64,000 nucleotides of DNA. Source: Deltaproteobacteria bacterium (GTDB taxonomy: Bacteria > Myxococcota_A > Polyangia > GCA-2747355 > JADLHG01). This document shows, one piece after another, positions 51,733 to 63,563 of the stretch (the stretch's first letter is position 1; every line of letters begins with the position of its first letter). A model generated the notes under the pieces. The model had not been told where the DNA came from. It did not search any database and worked only from the letters and a program-made list of their open reading frames with translations. The position numbers and the translations under genes were made by a program. The stretch covers positions 310,001 through 374,000 of the forward strand of contig JADLHG010000031.1 of the NCBI GenBank assembly GCA_020848905.1. The letters run 5' to 3'.

Positions 51733-52299
51733 CTAGGCCTTCCCGTCGAGCGAGGCTGGCGCAGCCTCCACGGCCGCCTTGGGCTCGACGGCGGGCTTGG
51801 CCTTGGCCGCCTTCTCCGCCGCCGCCTTCTCCGCCTCCCGGCGGGCCTGCTCGAGGTAGGCCGCTTCCTGGTCGCGATACTCCGTGAGCAGATCGTAGAT
51901 GAAGGCGTCGCGACGGTAGCCCGCCTCGTCGTAGCGCTTGGACCAGGTGAGCGTCGTCGTCGGACAGACGTCGATGCAGAGGCCACAGGTGCTGCAGAGC
52001 GAGTAGTCCACGGTGAACGTGGTGGCGCGCTTGCGCTTGAGCCCCTCGGGCTTCTCCCCTTCGATGTGGATGCAGAACGAGGGGCAGATCTCCACGCACT
52101 GCATGCAGGCCACGCAGTCGTGCGTCTTTGTCTCGGGGAAGCGGACCAGCGCGATCGCGCTCCGGTAGGCCGCGGAGAGCTCGGGCTTCTCGCGCGGGTA
52201 CTGCAGCGTGACGGGGCGCCGGAAGAGGTGCCGGATGGTCACCCCGAGGCCCACGAGGAGCGAGATGAAGCCGCCAACGAGGCGTCGCAGGTACTTCAC
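51733..52299 (-). CDS. nuoI: NADH-quinone oxidoreductase subunit I
   Basis: A 188-residue peripheral subunit carrying two [4Fe-4S] clusters, N6a and N6b, bound by CVACMQCVEICP and CSTCGLCIDVCP. The N-terminal amphipathic helix (VTIRHLFRRPVTLQYP) fits the junction with the membrane arm. A C-terminal tail of about 45 residues (EQARREAEKAAAEKAAKAKP and on) is low-complexity Ala/Glu/Lys and longer than typical bacterial NuoI. The GTG start overlaps the nuoH TGA (GTGA). It is the last gene of the nuoABCDHI run. Confidence 0.93.
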   Translation of the reverse strand: MKYLRRLVGGFISLLVGLGVTIRHLFRRPVTLQYPREKPELSAAYRSAIALVRFPETKTHDCVACMQCVEICPSFCIHIEGEKPEGLKRKRATTFTVDYSLCSTCGLCIDVCPTTTLTWSKRYDEAGYRRDAFIYDLLTEYRDQEAAYLEQARREAEKAAAEKAAKAKPAVEPKAAVEAAPASLDGKA

Positions 52300-53321
52300 G
52301 GCACCACCTTCATGACCACCGCCGTGACCAGCAGGTTGGCGATGGCGAGGGGGATGAGGACGATCCAGGCGAAGTTCATGAGCTGGTCGAAGCGGAGCCG
52401 CGGGAAGGTCCAGCGGAACCACATGACCAGGAAGATCACGAAGTACGCCTTCAGGAAAAACCAGTGCGGCCCGGCGGCGAGCAGCGGGATCCCTTGGCCC
52501 CACGCGCCCAGGTACTGCCCTGGCCCGAGGTAGCCGCCGAGGAAGAGCGTGGTCGCCACCATCGCCACCACGATCAGGTTCGAGTACTCCGACAGCATGA
52601 AGAGGGCGAAGCCCATCCCCGAGTACTCGGTGTGAAAGCCGGCCACGAGCTCGCTCTCGGCCTCGGGGATGTCGAAGGGGGCCCGGTTCGTCTCGGCCAC
52701 CCCGGCGATGAGATAGATGAGAAACGCTACCGGCTGGAGGACCACGAAGGGGAGCTGCCGCTGCGCCTCGGTGATGGTGACGAGGCTCATGCTGCGCGCC
52801 ATCAGCACCACCGAGAGAGCCGCCAGGATGAGCGGGATCTCGTAGGCGATGGCCTGCGCCACGGCCCGCATCGCGCCGAGCAGGGCGTATTTGTTGTTCG
52901 AGGACCAGCCGGCCATGAAGATGCCGAGCAGGCCGAGTCCGCCGAAGGTGAAGACCAGGATTAGCCCCACGTTGAAGTCGTGGAGCACCCAGTTCCTCGA
53001 GATGGGGAAGAGCGAGACGCCGGCCATCACGGGCAGGAAGACCACGATGGGCGCGGCGAGGAAGAGCGGCTTGTCCACGAGGCGCGGCGTGATGATCTGC
53101 TTGCTCAGCAGCTTGATGATGTCGACCACGGACTGCAGGAGGCCGGCGAAGCCCACCTCCGTCGGGCCGAGGCGCCGCTGGAAGCGCGCGGAGACCTTCC
53201 GCTCGAGCCAGACGAGCATCATGGCGTTGACGGTCAGGTAGCCCATGATGGCCGCGACCGCGAGGCCCAGCGCGAGCCAGATATTCGGGACGAGCTCGGT
53301 GAGCGGCGTCGGTGCGGGCAT
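52296..53321 (-). CDS. nuoH: NADH-quinone oxidoreductase subunit H
   Basis: A 341-residue membrane subunit with eight helices that forms the quinone chamber with NuoB and NuoD. Conserved segments are ERKVSARFQRRLGPTEVG, ETNRAPFDIPEAESELVAGFHTEY (read in two parts) and the C-terminal FRWTFPRLRFDQLMNFAW. It directly follows nuoD (ATGA overlap at 53321), because nuoE, nuoF and nuoG, which usually lie between, are missing. Confidence 0.95.
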   Translation of the reverse strand: MPAPTPLTELVPNIWLALGLAVAAIMGYLTVNAMMLVWLERKVSARFQRRLGPTEVGFAGLLQSVVDIIKLLSKQIITPRLVDKPLFLAAPIVVFLPVMAGVSLFPISRNWVLHDFNVGLILVFTFGGLGLLGIFMAGWSSNNKYALLGAMRAVAQAIAYEIPLILAALSVVLMARSMSLVTITEAQRQLPFVVLQPVAFLIYLIAGVAETNRAPFDIPEAESELVAGFHTEYSGMGFALFMLSEYSNLIVVAMVATTLFLGGYLGPGQYLGAWGQGIPLLAAGPHWFFLKAYFVIFLVMWFRWTFPRLRFDQLMNFAWIVLIPLAIANLLVTAVVMKVVP

Positions 53322-54454
53322 CAGCGGTCGATCTCCGGCAGTACGATGTCCACGCTCCCGAGAATGGCGATCGTGTCGGCCACCATGGTCCCCGGCAGCA
53401 TCTCGGGCGCCGCGGAGAGGTTCGAGAAGGAGGGGGTGCGCAGCTTGAGGCGCGAGGGGATGTCGGAGCCGTCGCTCACCAGGTACATGCCGAAGTGCCC
53501 GCGCGCGGATTCGACGGCGAAGTAGTACTCGCCCGCGTCGGGGCGGAAGCGCTTCTTCGGCTTCTCCGGCATGATCGGCCCGGCGGGGATCTGCTTCACC
53601 GCCTGCTCGATGATGCGGCAGGACTGGAGCATCTCCTCCATGCGCACCTCGAAGCGGGCGAAGTTGTCTCCGGCCTCGCGCACGGGGATCTCGAAGTCGA
53701 AGCGGTCGTAGATGCCGTATGGCTCGTCCCGGCGCACGTCGTAGCGCACCCCCGAGGCGCGCAGACAGGGGCCGGTCAGCGCGTAGCGCAGCGCGAGGTC
53801 CTTGCCGATCACTCCCACCCCTTCCGAGCGGCGGCGGAAGATCACGTTGTCTCCGACGAGCGCCCAGTACTCGGGCATGCGCTTGCGCAGCCGCTCGACG
53901 AAGGCGGTCGTCTGGTCGAGAAAGGTCTGGTCCACGTCCTGCGTCACGCCGCCGAAGCGCCCGTAGCAGTAGGTGAGGCGCGCGCCCGTCACGCGGTCGA
54001 GAATCGAGAGGATCTCCTCCCGATCGTCGAAGGTGTAGAGGAAGGGGGTGATCCCGCCCAGGTCGAGGAGAAAGGTCCCGAGCCAGAGCAGGTGGCTCGA
54101 GACGCGGTTGAGCTCGCTCGTGATGACGCGGATGTACTCGGCGCGCTCGGGGACCTGGATCTCCAGCGCCTTCTCCATCATCTGGCAGTAGGCGAAGTTG
54201 TAGATCATCCCCGAGAGGTAATCGACGCGCGAGGTGTTGGGCAGGAACATGATGTAGTTCCTGTTCTCGGCCATCTTCTCGTGCGCGCGGTGCGCGTAGC
54301 CGATCACCGCCTCGGCCTCCAGGATCTCCTCGCCGCGGAGCTTGAGCACCAGCCGGAGCACCCCGTGCATGCTCGGGTGCTGCGGGCCCATGTTCAGGTA
54401 ATAGACCTCGCCGTCGGCCTCGGTCGAGGTGTCGCCGGCGCTAGGAATGTCCAT
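53321..54454 (-). CDS. nuoD: NADH-quinone oxidoreductase subunit D
   Basis: A 377-residue 49-kDa-type subunit related to NiFe hydrogenase large subunits but without the metal-binding Cys. Family markers are NMGPQHPSMHGVLRL near residue 22 (quinone-site His), IGYAHRAHEKMAENRNY and the C-terminal LGSVDIVLPEIDR. It is separate from NuoC, unlike the NuoCD fusion of E. coli. The ATG lies inside the end of nuoC (14-bp overlap). Confidence 0.95.
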   Translation of the reverse strand: MDIPSAGDTSTEADGEVYYLNMGPQHPSMHGVLRLVLKLRGEEILEAEAVIGYAHRAHEKMAENRNYIMFLPNTSRVDYLSGMIYNFAYCQMMEKALEIQVPERAEYIRVITSELNRVSSHLLWLGTFLLDLGGITPFLYTFDDREEILSILDRVTGARLTYCYGRFGGVTQDVDQTFLDQTTAFVERLRKRMPEYWALVGDNVIFRRRSEGVGVIGKDLALRYALTGPCLRASGVRYDVRRDEPYGIYDRFDFEIPVREAGDNFARFEVRMEEMLQSCRIIEQAVKQIPAGPIMPEKPKKRFRPDAGEYYFAVESARGHFGMYLVSDGSDIPSRLKLRTPSFSNLSAAPEMLPGTMVADTIAILGSVDIVLPEIDR

Positions 54455-54932
54455 GGGCCTTTTCCTTGGCCGGCGCCTCGCTCCCCTCGTCCATGCGGCC
54501 GAAGTCCTTGAGGAGCGCGTGGAAGGTCGCGTCCTCGGGCAGGAGCAGCCGTTTCAGATTCGGGTGACCCGCGAAGCGCACGCCGAACATGTCGAAGACC
54601 TCGCGCTCGTTCCAGTCCGCCGCGGAGTAGATCGACGTGATGCTGGGCGCCTCCTCTCCGGGGTCCACGTTTGCCGCCACGCGGTGTCGGTCGGCCGGTC
54701 CGAAGACGTTGAAGGTATAGATGAGGCGCAGCTTGCCGGTCTGCGCGCGCTCGTCGAGGCAGGTCAGCATCTCGAGGAAGTAGCCGTGGTCCGCGAAGAG
54801 CCGCGCCACGCGCGGGAGGGCCTCGGCGCTCACGGTGTACGTGGCGTGGAGGCCGTGCTTGGCGTAGGCGGGGGCCCCTTGCTCGAGGAGCAGGCCGCTT
54901 TCCGTCAAGGCCTGGGCGAGCGGCGCCGTCAT
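54441..54932 (-). CDS. nuoC: NADH-quinone oxidoreductase subunit C
   Basis: A 163-residue 30-kDa-type subunit. The signature [32 protein letters not shown], split here at about FDMFG, is at residues 113-145. The tail after GRMDEG is short and ends KAHGHS. The start overlaps the nuoB stop by 4 bp (ATGA). It helps bind NuoD at the base of the peripheral arm. Confidence 0.93.
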   Translation of the reverse strand: MTAPLAQALTESGLLLEQGAPAYAKHGLHATYTVSAEALPRVARLFADHGYFLEMLTCLDERAQTGKLRLIYTFNVFGPADRHRVAANVDPGEEAPSITSIYSAADWNEREVFDMFGVRFAGHPNLKRLLLPEDATFHALLKDFGRMDEGSEAPAKEKAHGHS

Positions 54933-55435
54933 CCCGCGAACCTCGGCCCGGCCTTGATCTTCTCCTGCAGCTTGAGAATGCCGGCGATGAGCGCCTCGGG
55001 GCGGGGCGGGCAGCCGGGGATGTAGACGTCCACCGGGATGATCTTGTCCGCGCCCTCGACGATGGCGTACTGGTTCGGGTACTTGAAGGGGCCGCCGTCG
55101 ATGGTGCAGCCCCCCATGGCGATGGCCCACTTCGGGGCCGGCATCTGGTCCCAGAGGGCGCGGATCACGGGGGCCATCTTCTTCGAGATGGTCCCGGCGA
55201 AGATCATCACGTCGGCCTGGCGGGCGCTCGGCCGGAAGACGCCGCAGCCGAAGCGGTCCAGGTCGTACTTGGCGGCCCCCGCGGCCATCATCTCGATGGC
55301 GCAGCAGGCCAGGCCGAAGGTGAGCGGCCAGAGCGAATTCGCGCGCGCGGCGTTCAGGAGGTCGTCCAGCACGTGCAGGCGCACGTAGGGGGCGGCCTGC
55401 GCCAGGAGGTCGGCTTGCTGCTCTTTCAGTCCCAC
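54929..55435 (-). CDS. nuoB: NADH-quinone oxidoreductase subunit B
   Basis: A 168-residue subunit that holds the terminal cluster N2, next to quinone. The cluster ligands are the adjacent cysteines in [10 protein letters not shown], the Cys of MGGCTIDGG and that of PGCPPRPE. The GTG at 55435 was chosen because GGGAG lies 7 bp upstream and the protein then has a normal length; it overlaps the end of nuoA by 10 bp. An earlier in-frame extension has no similarity. Confidence 0.94.
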   Translation of the reverse strand: MGLKEQQADLLAQAAPYVRLHVLDDLLNAARANSLWPLTFGLACCAIEMMAAGAAKYDLDRFGCGVFRPSARQADVMIFAGTISKKMAPVIRALWDQMPAPKWAIAMGGCTIDGGPFKYPNQYAIVEGADKIIPVDVYIPGCPPRPEALIAGILKLQEKIKAGPRFAG

Positions 55436-55794
55436 TTGAAGACTCCCTTCCGCCAGGCGTAGACGATGGCGAGCGAAAGAATCCCCAAGAAGATGGCCAC
55501 CTCGGCGAGGTCGCGCAACCCGAACTCGGGCCGGTCGTACACGAGCGCGATGGGAAAGAGATAGAGGATGTCCACCTCGAAGGCCACGAAGATGAGCGCA
55601 AAGAGGTAGAAAGCCATGCTGAACCGCACCCAGGCGGTGCCGATGGTCTCTACGCCGCACTCGTAGGTCTCGTCGGTCTGCTTCCCGTGATAGCGCGGGC
55701 TGATGAGCCGCGGCAGGAGGAGCGGGAGCATGCCGATGGCGGCTCCGAGGACGAGGAGCCCACCCAAGAGCCGGAAGTCACCTAAGGCTTGCAT
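55426..55794 (-). CDS. nuoA: NADH-quinone oxidoreductase subunit A
   Basis: A 122-residue subunit with three membrane helices. The conserved loop YECGVETIG contains the functionally important Cys, and [23 protein letters not shown], read in two parts, has the conserved acidic residues of helix 2. First gene of the nuoABCDHI transcript; its promoter lies in the 258-bp gap shared with sucA. Confidence 0.94.
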   Translation of the reverse strand: MQALGDFRLLGGLLVLGAAIGMLPLLLPRLISPRYHGKQTDETYECGVETIGTAWVRFSMAFYLFALIFVAFEVDILYLFPIALVYDRPEFGLRDLAEVAIFLGILSLAIVYAWRKGVFKWD

Positions 55795-56052
55795 CCGTGA
55801 TCGTCGCTCTCACTCGGTCGTCATGTCGTGCGACCTTCCCGTCGCCACCCGACCGCCCTCGTGCGTCGGCCCCAGGAGGGCCCAACCCTTGAGGTATCCT
55901 CGTACCCTTGGCATGCTTACTCCTCGACGCTGGCGAGTGCAAGGGGCAGAGTGGCCCGTCCCGCGCGGCGAGCAAGTGGCCGCAGCTCCACAGGGGGCGC
56001 ACGCTTACCGCGGTCGGGCGGCGCACCCGCCGGGCCGCGAGAGGAGAGGATC
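55795..56052. other. Divergent promoter region, nuoA / sucA
   Basis: 258 bp without a supported gene. It must contain promoters for nuoABCDHI (leftward) and sucAB (rightward), so it links complex I with the TCA cycle. TTGAGG at 55889-55894 is a possible rightward -35, but the -10 at the right distance (CATGCT) is poor. No clear operator was identified. Confidence 0.35.
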
Positions 56053-58833
56053 ATGGCGGTCAGCGCGAGCAAGGGGGCCCGAGACGGCTCTGCGGACCTC
56101 CTCGGCCAGAGCGCGGAGTACGTCGAGGAGCTCTACGCGACCTGGCGTCAGGATCCAGGGGCCGTGCCCGAGAGCTGGCGCGCCTTCTTCGCCGGGTACG
56201 AGCTCGGTCAGGCCGGGGCCCCCGGCAGCGCGGAGGGCCACGCCCAGTCGAAGCTGGCCAGCCTGATCTACGCCTACCGCAGTCAGGGGCACTGGATGGC
56301 GCACGTGAACCCGATCGCGCCGCCCCCCGGAGACCACCCGGCGCTCGCGCTCGAGGCTTTCGGCTTCACCGAGGCGGACCTGCCGCGCGTCTTCGACACG
56401 GGTCACCTCCCGGGCCCACCCCGCGCCACGCTCGGGGAGATCCTGACGCAGCTCCGCGAGACCTACTGCCGCTCGGTGGGGGTCGAGTACGTGCACATCC
56501 AGGACCGCGAGGTGCGGCGGTGGCTACAGGCCCAGATGGAGCCGGGGCGCAACCGGCCGGCCTTCCCGCGCGCGAGGCGGCTCCAGATCCTCGAGGATCT
56601 CACCGACGCCACGGCGTTCGAGCGTTTCACGCATAGCAGGTATCCGGGTCAAAAGCGGTTTTCCGTGGAGGGGGCGGAGACGCTGATCCCCGCGCTGCGC
56701 GCGCTGATCGAGCTCGCGGCGGAGCTCGGCGTAGGCGAGGTCGTGGTGGGGATGGCCCACCGGGGACGGCTCAACGTGCTGGCGAACGTCCTCGGCATGC
56801 CGCACGAGCTCATCTTCTCCGAGTTCGAGGGGAACTTCCTGCCGGACTCGGTCCACGGCGACGGGGACGTGAAGTACCACAAGGGCTACGGCTCCGAGGT
56901 CCGCACGCAGACCGGGCGGGCGGTTCACCTGAGCCTGACCGCGAACCCGAGCCACCTCGAGGCCGTGAGTCCCGTGGTGGAGGGGCGCGTGCGGGCCAAG
57001 CAGCGCCAGAAGGGGGACACCGAGACGCGTCGGGCGGTCCTGCCGCTGCTCATCCACGGGGACGCGGCCTTCGCCGGGCAGGGGATCGTGGCCGAGACGC
57101 TGAACCTGTCGCTCCTCCCCGGCTACCGCACCGGGGGGACCGTCCACCTGGTGATCGACAACCAGATCGGCTTCACCACGCTGCCCGGGGAAGCGCGCTC
57201 CACCTGCTACGCCACCGACGTGGCGAAGATGATCGAGGCGCCGATCTTCCACGTGAACGGCGAGGATCCCGAGGCGATGGTCTTCGCCACCGAGCTGGCG
57301 CTGCGGTTCCGGCAGACCTTCGGCCGCGACGTGGTGGTGGACCTGGTCTGCTACCGGCGCCACGGGCACAACGAAGGCGACGACCCGACCTACACCCAGC
57401 CGGTCATGTACGCCCGCATCGCCGAGCGGCCGCCGGTGGCCGAGCTCTATCGGCAGCAGCTCGTCGCGGCGGGGGAGCTCGGCGCCGCCGAGGCGGAGGA
57501 GCTGGCGCTGGACTACCGCGCGCGCCTGGAGCAGGCCCACGAGCTCGTGAAGAGGACGCGCACGCAGTTCCGGCCGAGGACCTTCGAGGAGCACTGGCAG
57601 GGGCTCGACGCGCCCTTCTCGTTCGCGCCCACCGACACGGGCGTCCCACGCGAGCTGCTCGGGGAGGTGGGACGCGCCCTGACCGCGGCGCCGGCCGATT
57701 TCCACCTGAACCCGAAGATCGCGCGGCGGCTCGAGGCGCAGCGCAAGGCGCTCGAGGGGGACGGCTCGGTGGACTGGGCGTTCGCCGAGGCGCTCGCGTT
57801 CGGTACGCTGCTCGCCGAGGGGACGCCCGTGCGTCTCAGCGGGCAGGACAGCGCGCGCGGCACCTTCTCGCAGCGCCACGCGGTCTGGCAGGACGTGACG
57901 AGCCAGGCGCCCTTCGTGCCGCTCAACCACCTGCGCGAGGGTCAGGCCCGCTTCTGCGTCTACAACAGCAGCCTGTCGGAGGCCGCGGTGCTCGCTTTCG
58001 AGTACGGCTACGCGCTCAGCGAGCCGCGCATGCTCATCCTCTGGGAGGCGCAGTTCGGCGACTTCGCGAACGGCGCACAGGTGATCGTGGACCAGTTCAT
58101 CACCGGGGCGGAGTCCAAGTGGGAGCGCGACAACGGCCTCGTGCTCCTGCTGCCGCACGGCTACGAGGGGCAGGGGCCCGAGCACTCGAGCGCCTACCTC
58201 GAGCGCTACCTGCAGGCCACCGCGGATCACAACATCCAGGTCTGCTACCCGACGACGCCGGCCCAGTACTTCCACCTCCTGCGGCGACAGGTGCGGCGTC
58301 CCTTTCGCCTGCCGCTCGTGGTCATGACGCCCAAGAGCATGTTGCGCCGCAAGGAGGCGGTCTCGGCGCTCGGGGAGCTCGCGGACGGGAGGTTTCAGGA
58401 GGTCCTCGACGACACGCGCGACCCGCGGAGCGTGCGCCGCATCGTGCTCTGCACGGGCAAGCTCTTCTGGGAGCTCCGCGAGGCGTGCGAGCGGCAGGGG
58501 CGAGAGGACGTGGCGCTCGTGCGGCTCGAGCAGCTCTATCCTCTGCACGAGGAACGGCTCACGGCGGCCCTCGGTCGGTACCCGGCGGCCACGGAGCTCA
58601 CCTGGGCCCAGGAGGAGCCGGAGAACCGCGGCGCCTGGAGCTACATCTTTCCCATCCTGCTGCGCCTGGCGCCGGGGCTACGCCTCGCCTACGCGGGCCG
58701 GCGTCGCAGCGCGAGCTCGGCCACCGGGTCGCTGAAGGCGCACGAGCACGAGCAGCAGCAGGTGCTCGAGGCAGCGCTCGCCCGAGCCGAGGCGCGCGAC
58801 CTGCGGATGGCGAACCGGAGCACAGGATCATGA
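56053..58833 (+). CDS. sucA: 2-oxoglutarate dehydrogenase E1 component
   Basis: A 926-residue thiamine-diphosphate enzyme of the TCA cycle that decarboxylates 2-oxoglutarate and passes the succinyl group to the E2 lipoyl arm. The N-terminal segment YVEELYATWRQDPGAVPESWRAFF is the E2-binding motif of the family. Active-site and ThDP segments include HRGRLNVLANVLG, NPSHLEAVSPVVEG, NGEDPEAM and YRRHGHNEGDDPTYTQP. The C-terminal half shows YNSSLSEAAVLAFEYGYAL and LLPHGYEGQGPEHSSAYLER. The ATG at 56053 has GAGAGGAGAGG upstream. It overlaps sucB by 4 bp. The E3 gene (lpd) is not in this window. Confidence 0.96.
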   Translation: MAVSASKGARDGSADLLGQSAEYVEELYATWRQDPGAVPESWRAFFAGYELGQAGAPGSAEGHAQSKLASLIYAYRSQGHWMAHVNPIAPPPGDHPALALEAFGFTEADLPRVFDTGHLPGPPRATLGEILTQLRETYCRSVGVEYVHIQDREVRRWLQAQMEPGRNRPAFPRARRLQILEDLTDATAFERFTHSRYPGQKRFSVEGAETLIPALRALIELAAELGVGEVVVGMAHRGRLNVLANVLGMPHELIFSEFEGNFLPDSVHGDGDVKYHKGYGSEVRTQTGRAVHLSLTANPSHLEAVSPVVEGRVRAKQRQKGDTETRRAVLPLLIHGDAAFAGQGIVAETLNLSLLPGYRTGGTVHLVIDNQIGFTTLPGEARSTCYATDVAKMIEAPIFHVNGEDPEAMVFATELALRFRQTFGRDVVVDLVCYRRHGHNEGDDPTYTQPVMYARIAERPPVAELYRQQLVAAGELGAAEAEELALDYRARLEQAHELVKRTRTQFRPRTFEEHWQGLDAPFSFAPTDTGVPRELLGEVGRALTAAPADFHLNPKIARRLEAQRKALEGDGSVDWAFAEALAFGTLLAEGTPVRLSGQDSARGTFSQRHAVWQDVTSQAPFVPLNHLREGQARFCVYNSSLSEAAVLAFEYGYALSEPRMLILWEAQFGDFANGAQVIVDQFITGAESKWERDNGLVLLLPHGYEGQGPEHSSAYLERYLQATADHNIQVCYPTTPAQYFHLLRRQVRRPFRLPLVVMTPKSMLRRKEAVSALGELADGRFQEVLDDTRDPRSVRRIVLCTGKLFWELREACERQGREDVALVRLEQLYPLHEERLTAALGRYPAATELTWAQEEPENRGAWSYIFPILLRLAPGLRLAYAGRRRSASSATGSLKAHEHEQQQVLEAALARAEARDLRMANRSTGS

Positions 58834-60107
58834 TGATCGAGGTGAAGGTCCCGTCGGTGGGCGAGTCGGTGAGCGAGGGCGTGCTCCTGCAGTGGTTCAA
58901 GGCGGGGGGCGAGGTCGTGCGGCAGGACGAGCCGCTCTTCGAGCTGGAGACCGACAAGATCACGATGCAGGTGCAAGCGGAGCGGGGCGGGCGGCTGAAC
59001 GTCGAGGTGGCGGCGGGCGCGACCGTGACGATCGGCCAGGTGGTGGGGCGGATCGACACCTCGGTCGCGGTTCCGGAAGCGGCCGAGCCGCAGGCCGAGA
59101 CGGCCGACCGACCGCCAACCGCACCCCCGGCCGTCGTCGCGCCGAGGCCGCGTGACCCCGTGACGGCGCCGGCGGTGGTGGGGACCCCCGCTGCGCCCGT
59201 ACGCTTGGCTCCGTCGCTCCGGCGCCTGGTGCGGCAGCATGCGCTCGACCCGCAGACGCTGGTGGCCTCGATCCCCGGCGGCCGCGTCACCCGGACGGAG
59301 GTGGAGGCGGCGGCCTCGGGCGCGCCGAGCGGGGCGGGTGCGTCGCAGAGCGGCGGGGCGGCGGTCGGCGCACCACGGCCGCGCGAGGCGGTCGGTGCCG
59401 ACGGAGAGCCCCGCGAGACGCGGCGTCCGATGACGAGCCTCCGGCGGCGACTGGCGGAGCGGTTGGTCCAGGCGCAACACGACGCGGCGATGCTCACCAC
59501 CTTCAACGAGGCCGACCTGTCCGCGCTCCTCGCCCTGCGGGCGCGCTACCAGGAGGAGTTCTCGCGGCGAAACGGGATCAAGCTCGGGTTGATGTCCTTC
59601 TTCGTGAAGGCCGTGGTGGAGGCGCTGCGCAGCGTGCCGGCCTTGAACGCGCGCCTCGAGGGGGACGAGCTGGTCCAGAACCACTACTACGACCTTGGCG
59701 TGGCGGTGTCGACCGAGCGCGGGCTCGTGGTGCCGGTCGTGCGGGGGGCGGATCGGCTCACCTTCGCCGAGGTGGAGCGGACCATCGCCGAGCTGGCCGA
59801 ACGCGCGCGGTCGCGGAGGCTGGAGCTCCCCGAGCTCCTCGGCGGGTGCTTCACCATCTCGAACGGCGGGGTCTACGGGTCCCTGCTCTCGACGCCGATC
59901 CTGAATCCGCCCCAGTGCGGCATCCTCGGCATGCACGCCATCAAGAAGCGTCCCGTCGTGGTGGCCGACGAGCTTGCGGTCCGGCCGATGATGTACCTCG
60001 CGCTCTCCTACGACCACCGCATCGTGGACGGGGAACAGGCGGTGACCTTCCTGCGGCGCGTGGTGGAGTGCGTGGAGGCCCCCGAGCGGCTGATGCTCGA
60101 GGTGTGA
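58830..60107 (+). CDS. sucB: Dihydrolipoamide succinyltransferase E2 component
   Basis: A 425-residue E2 core of the 2-oxoglutarate dehydrogenase complex. A single lipoyl domain (residues 1-78) has the lipoylated Lys43 in ETDKITM. A Pro/Ala linker leads to the peripheral subunit-binding domain at about 130-165 (LAPSLRRLVRQHALDP). The catalytic domain (about 195-425) ends with the active-site His396 and Asp400 in DHRIVDG. The start ATG overlaps the sucA TGA (ATGA), with a second Met next to it. It converges on acnA. Confidence 0.95.
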   Translation: MMIEVKVPSVGESVSEGVLLQWFKAGGEVVRQDEPLFELETDKITMQVQAERGGRLNVEVAAGATVTIGQVVGRIDTSVAVPEAAEPQAETADRPPTAPPAVVAPRPRDPVTAPAVVGTPAAPVRLAPSLRRLVRQHALDPQTLVASIPGGRVTRTEVEAAASGAPSGAGASQSGGAAVGAPRPREAVGADGEPRETRRPMTSLRRRLAERLVQAQHDAAMLTTFNEADLSALLALRARYQEEFSRRNGIKLGLMSFFVKAVVEALRSVPALNARLEGDELVQNHYYDLGVAVSTERGLVVPVVRGADRLTFAEVERTIAELAERARSRRLELPELLGGCFTISNGGVYGSLLSTPILNPPQCGILGMHAIKKRPVVVADELAVRPMMYLALSYDHRIVDGEQAVTFLRRVVECVEAPERLMLEV

Positions 60108-60114
60108 ACGAGCT

Positions 60115-60139
60115 CGCGCCGATGACGGACCCCGGCGCG
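60115..60139 (+). terminator. Hairpin after sucB
   Basis: Perfect 7-bp arms CGCGCCG / CGGCGCG with an 11-bp loop begin 8 bp after the sucB stop, in the 67-bp gap to the convergent acnA. There is no T-run. Confidence 0.4.
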
Positions 60140-60174
60140 TGAAGACAGCCCGCGCGGCTCGGTTCGGGGGGGCG

Positions 60175-62891
<2,717 letters not shown>

Positions 62892-62895
<4 letters not shown>

Positions 62896-63563
62896 GTCAG
62901 CTCCCGTGGCGGATGTCGAAGTTCTAGGCCCTCGAGCCAAGAAGGGTCAAGGGAGTCGAGGTCCTCCGGACGGTCGACGTCGGCGAGCGGCGCCAGCAGG
63001 GCCACCGCGAGGGAGGCCGCTCGCGCGCGCTCGAGGGTCCGTTCGAGCACGGTGGGGCCCCCCCAAGGGATGTCGTGAAATAGCGTGGGCGCTCTATTTC
63101 GCAGGCCGACGAGGTAATAGCCGCCGTCGTGCGCCGGCCCGAGGACCAGGTCGTGGGACGAGAGCGCGGCGACGGCCTGGCGCAGGAGCTCGGCCGAGAG
63201 TCCGGGGAGGTCGCAGCCGACGAGGACGGCGCGTGCTCCACGTCCGAGTCGGTCGTCGAGCGCGCGCCGCAGGCGTTCGCCGAGGTCCCCCGTCCCCTGG
63301 GGCTGCCAGCAGAGGTCCTCCCCCAGCCAGGCGGTCAGGCGCTCCGGGTCGCCCCCCTCCGTGCGAACCTCCACGGCCAGGCCGGGGGTCGCGCGCTGCA
63401 GGCGGAGGGCCTCGCCAAGAGCGTGCCCGGTGAGGCGCCGCTGCAGCGCCGCGGCCCCTTCGGCCCCGAGGCGCGGGATGAGCCGGGTCTTCGCGCGACC
63501 CGCCTCCGGGTAGCGGGTGAAGAGGATCACCGTGCAGCGCGGGGGGGACAGGCTCGTCGGCAT
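62892..63563 (-). CDS. DUF2064 (TIGR04282-type) glycosyltransferase-like protein
   Basis: A 223-residue protein with a GT-A-like nucleotide-binding fold. Motifs are [20 protein letters not shown] near residues 14-33, [11 protein letters not shown] at about 115 (replacing the DxD region) and [15 protein letters not shown]. Such proteins occur beside GT2 glycosyltransferases in envelope or secondary-metabolite clusters; their true substrate is not established. A GT2 gene is divergent 52 bp away, as expected, but this gene also overlaps acnA by 4 bp, which is an unusual partner. Confidence 0.82.
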
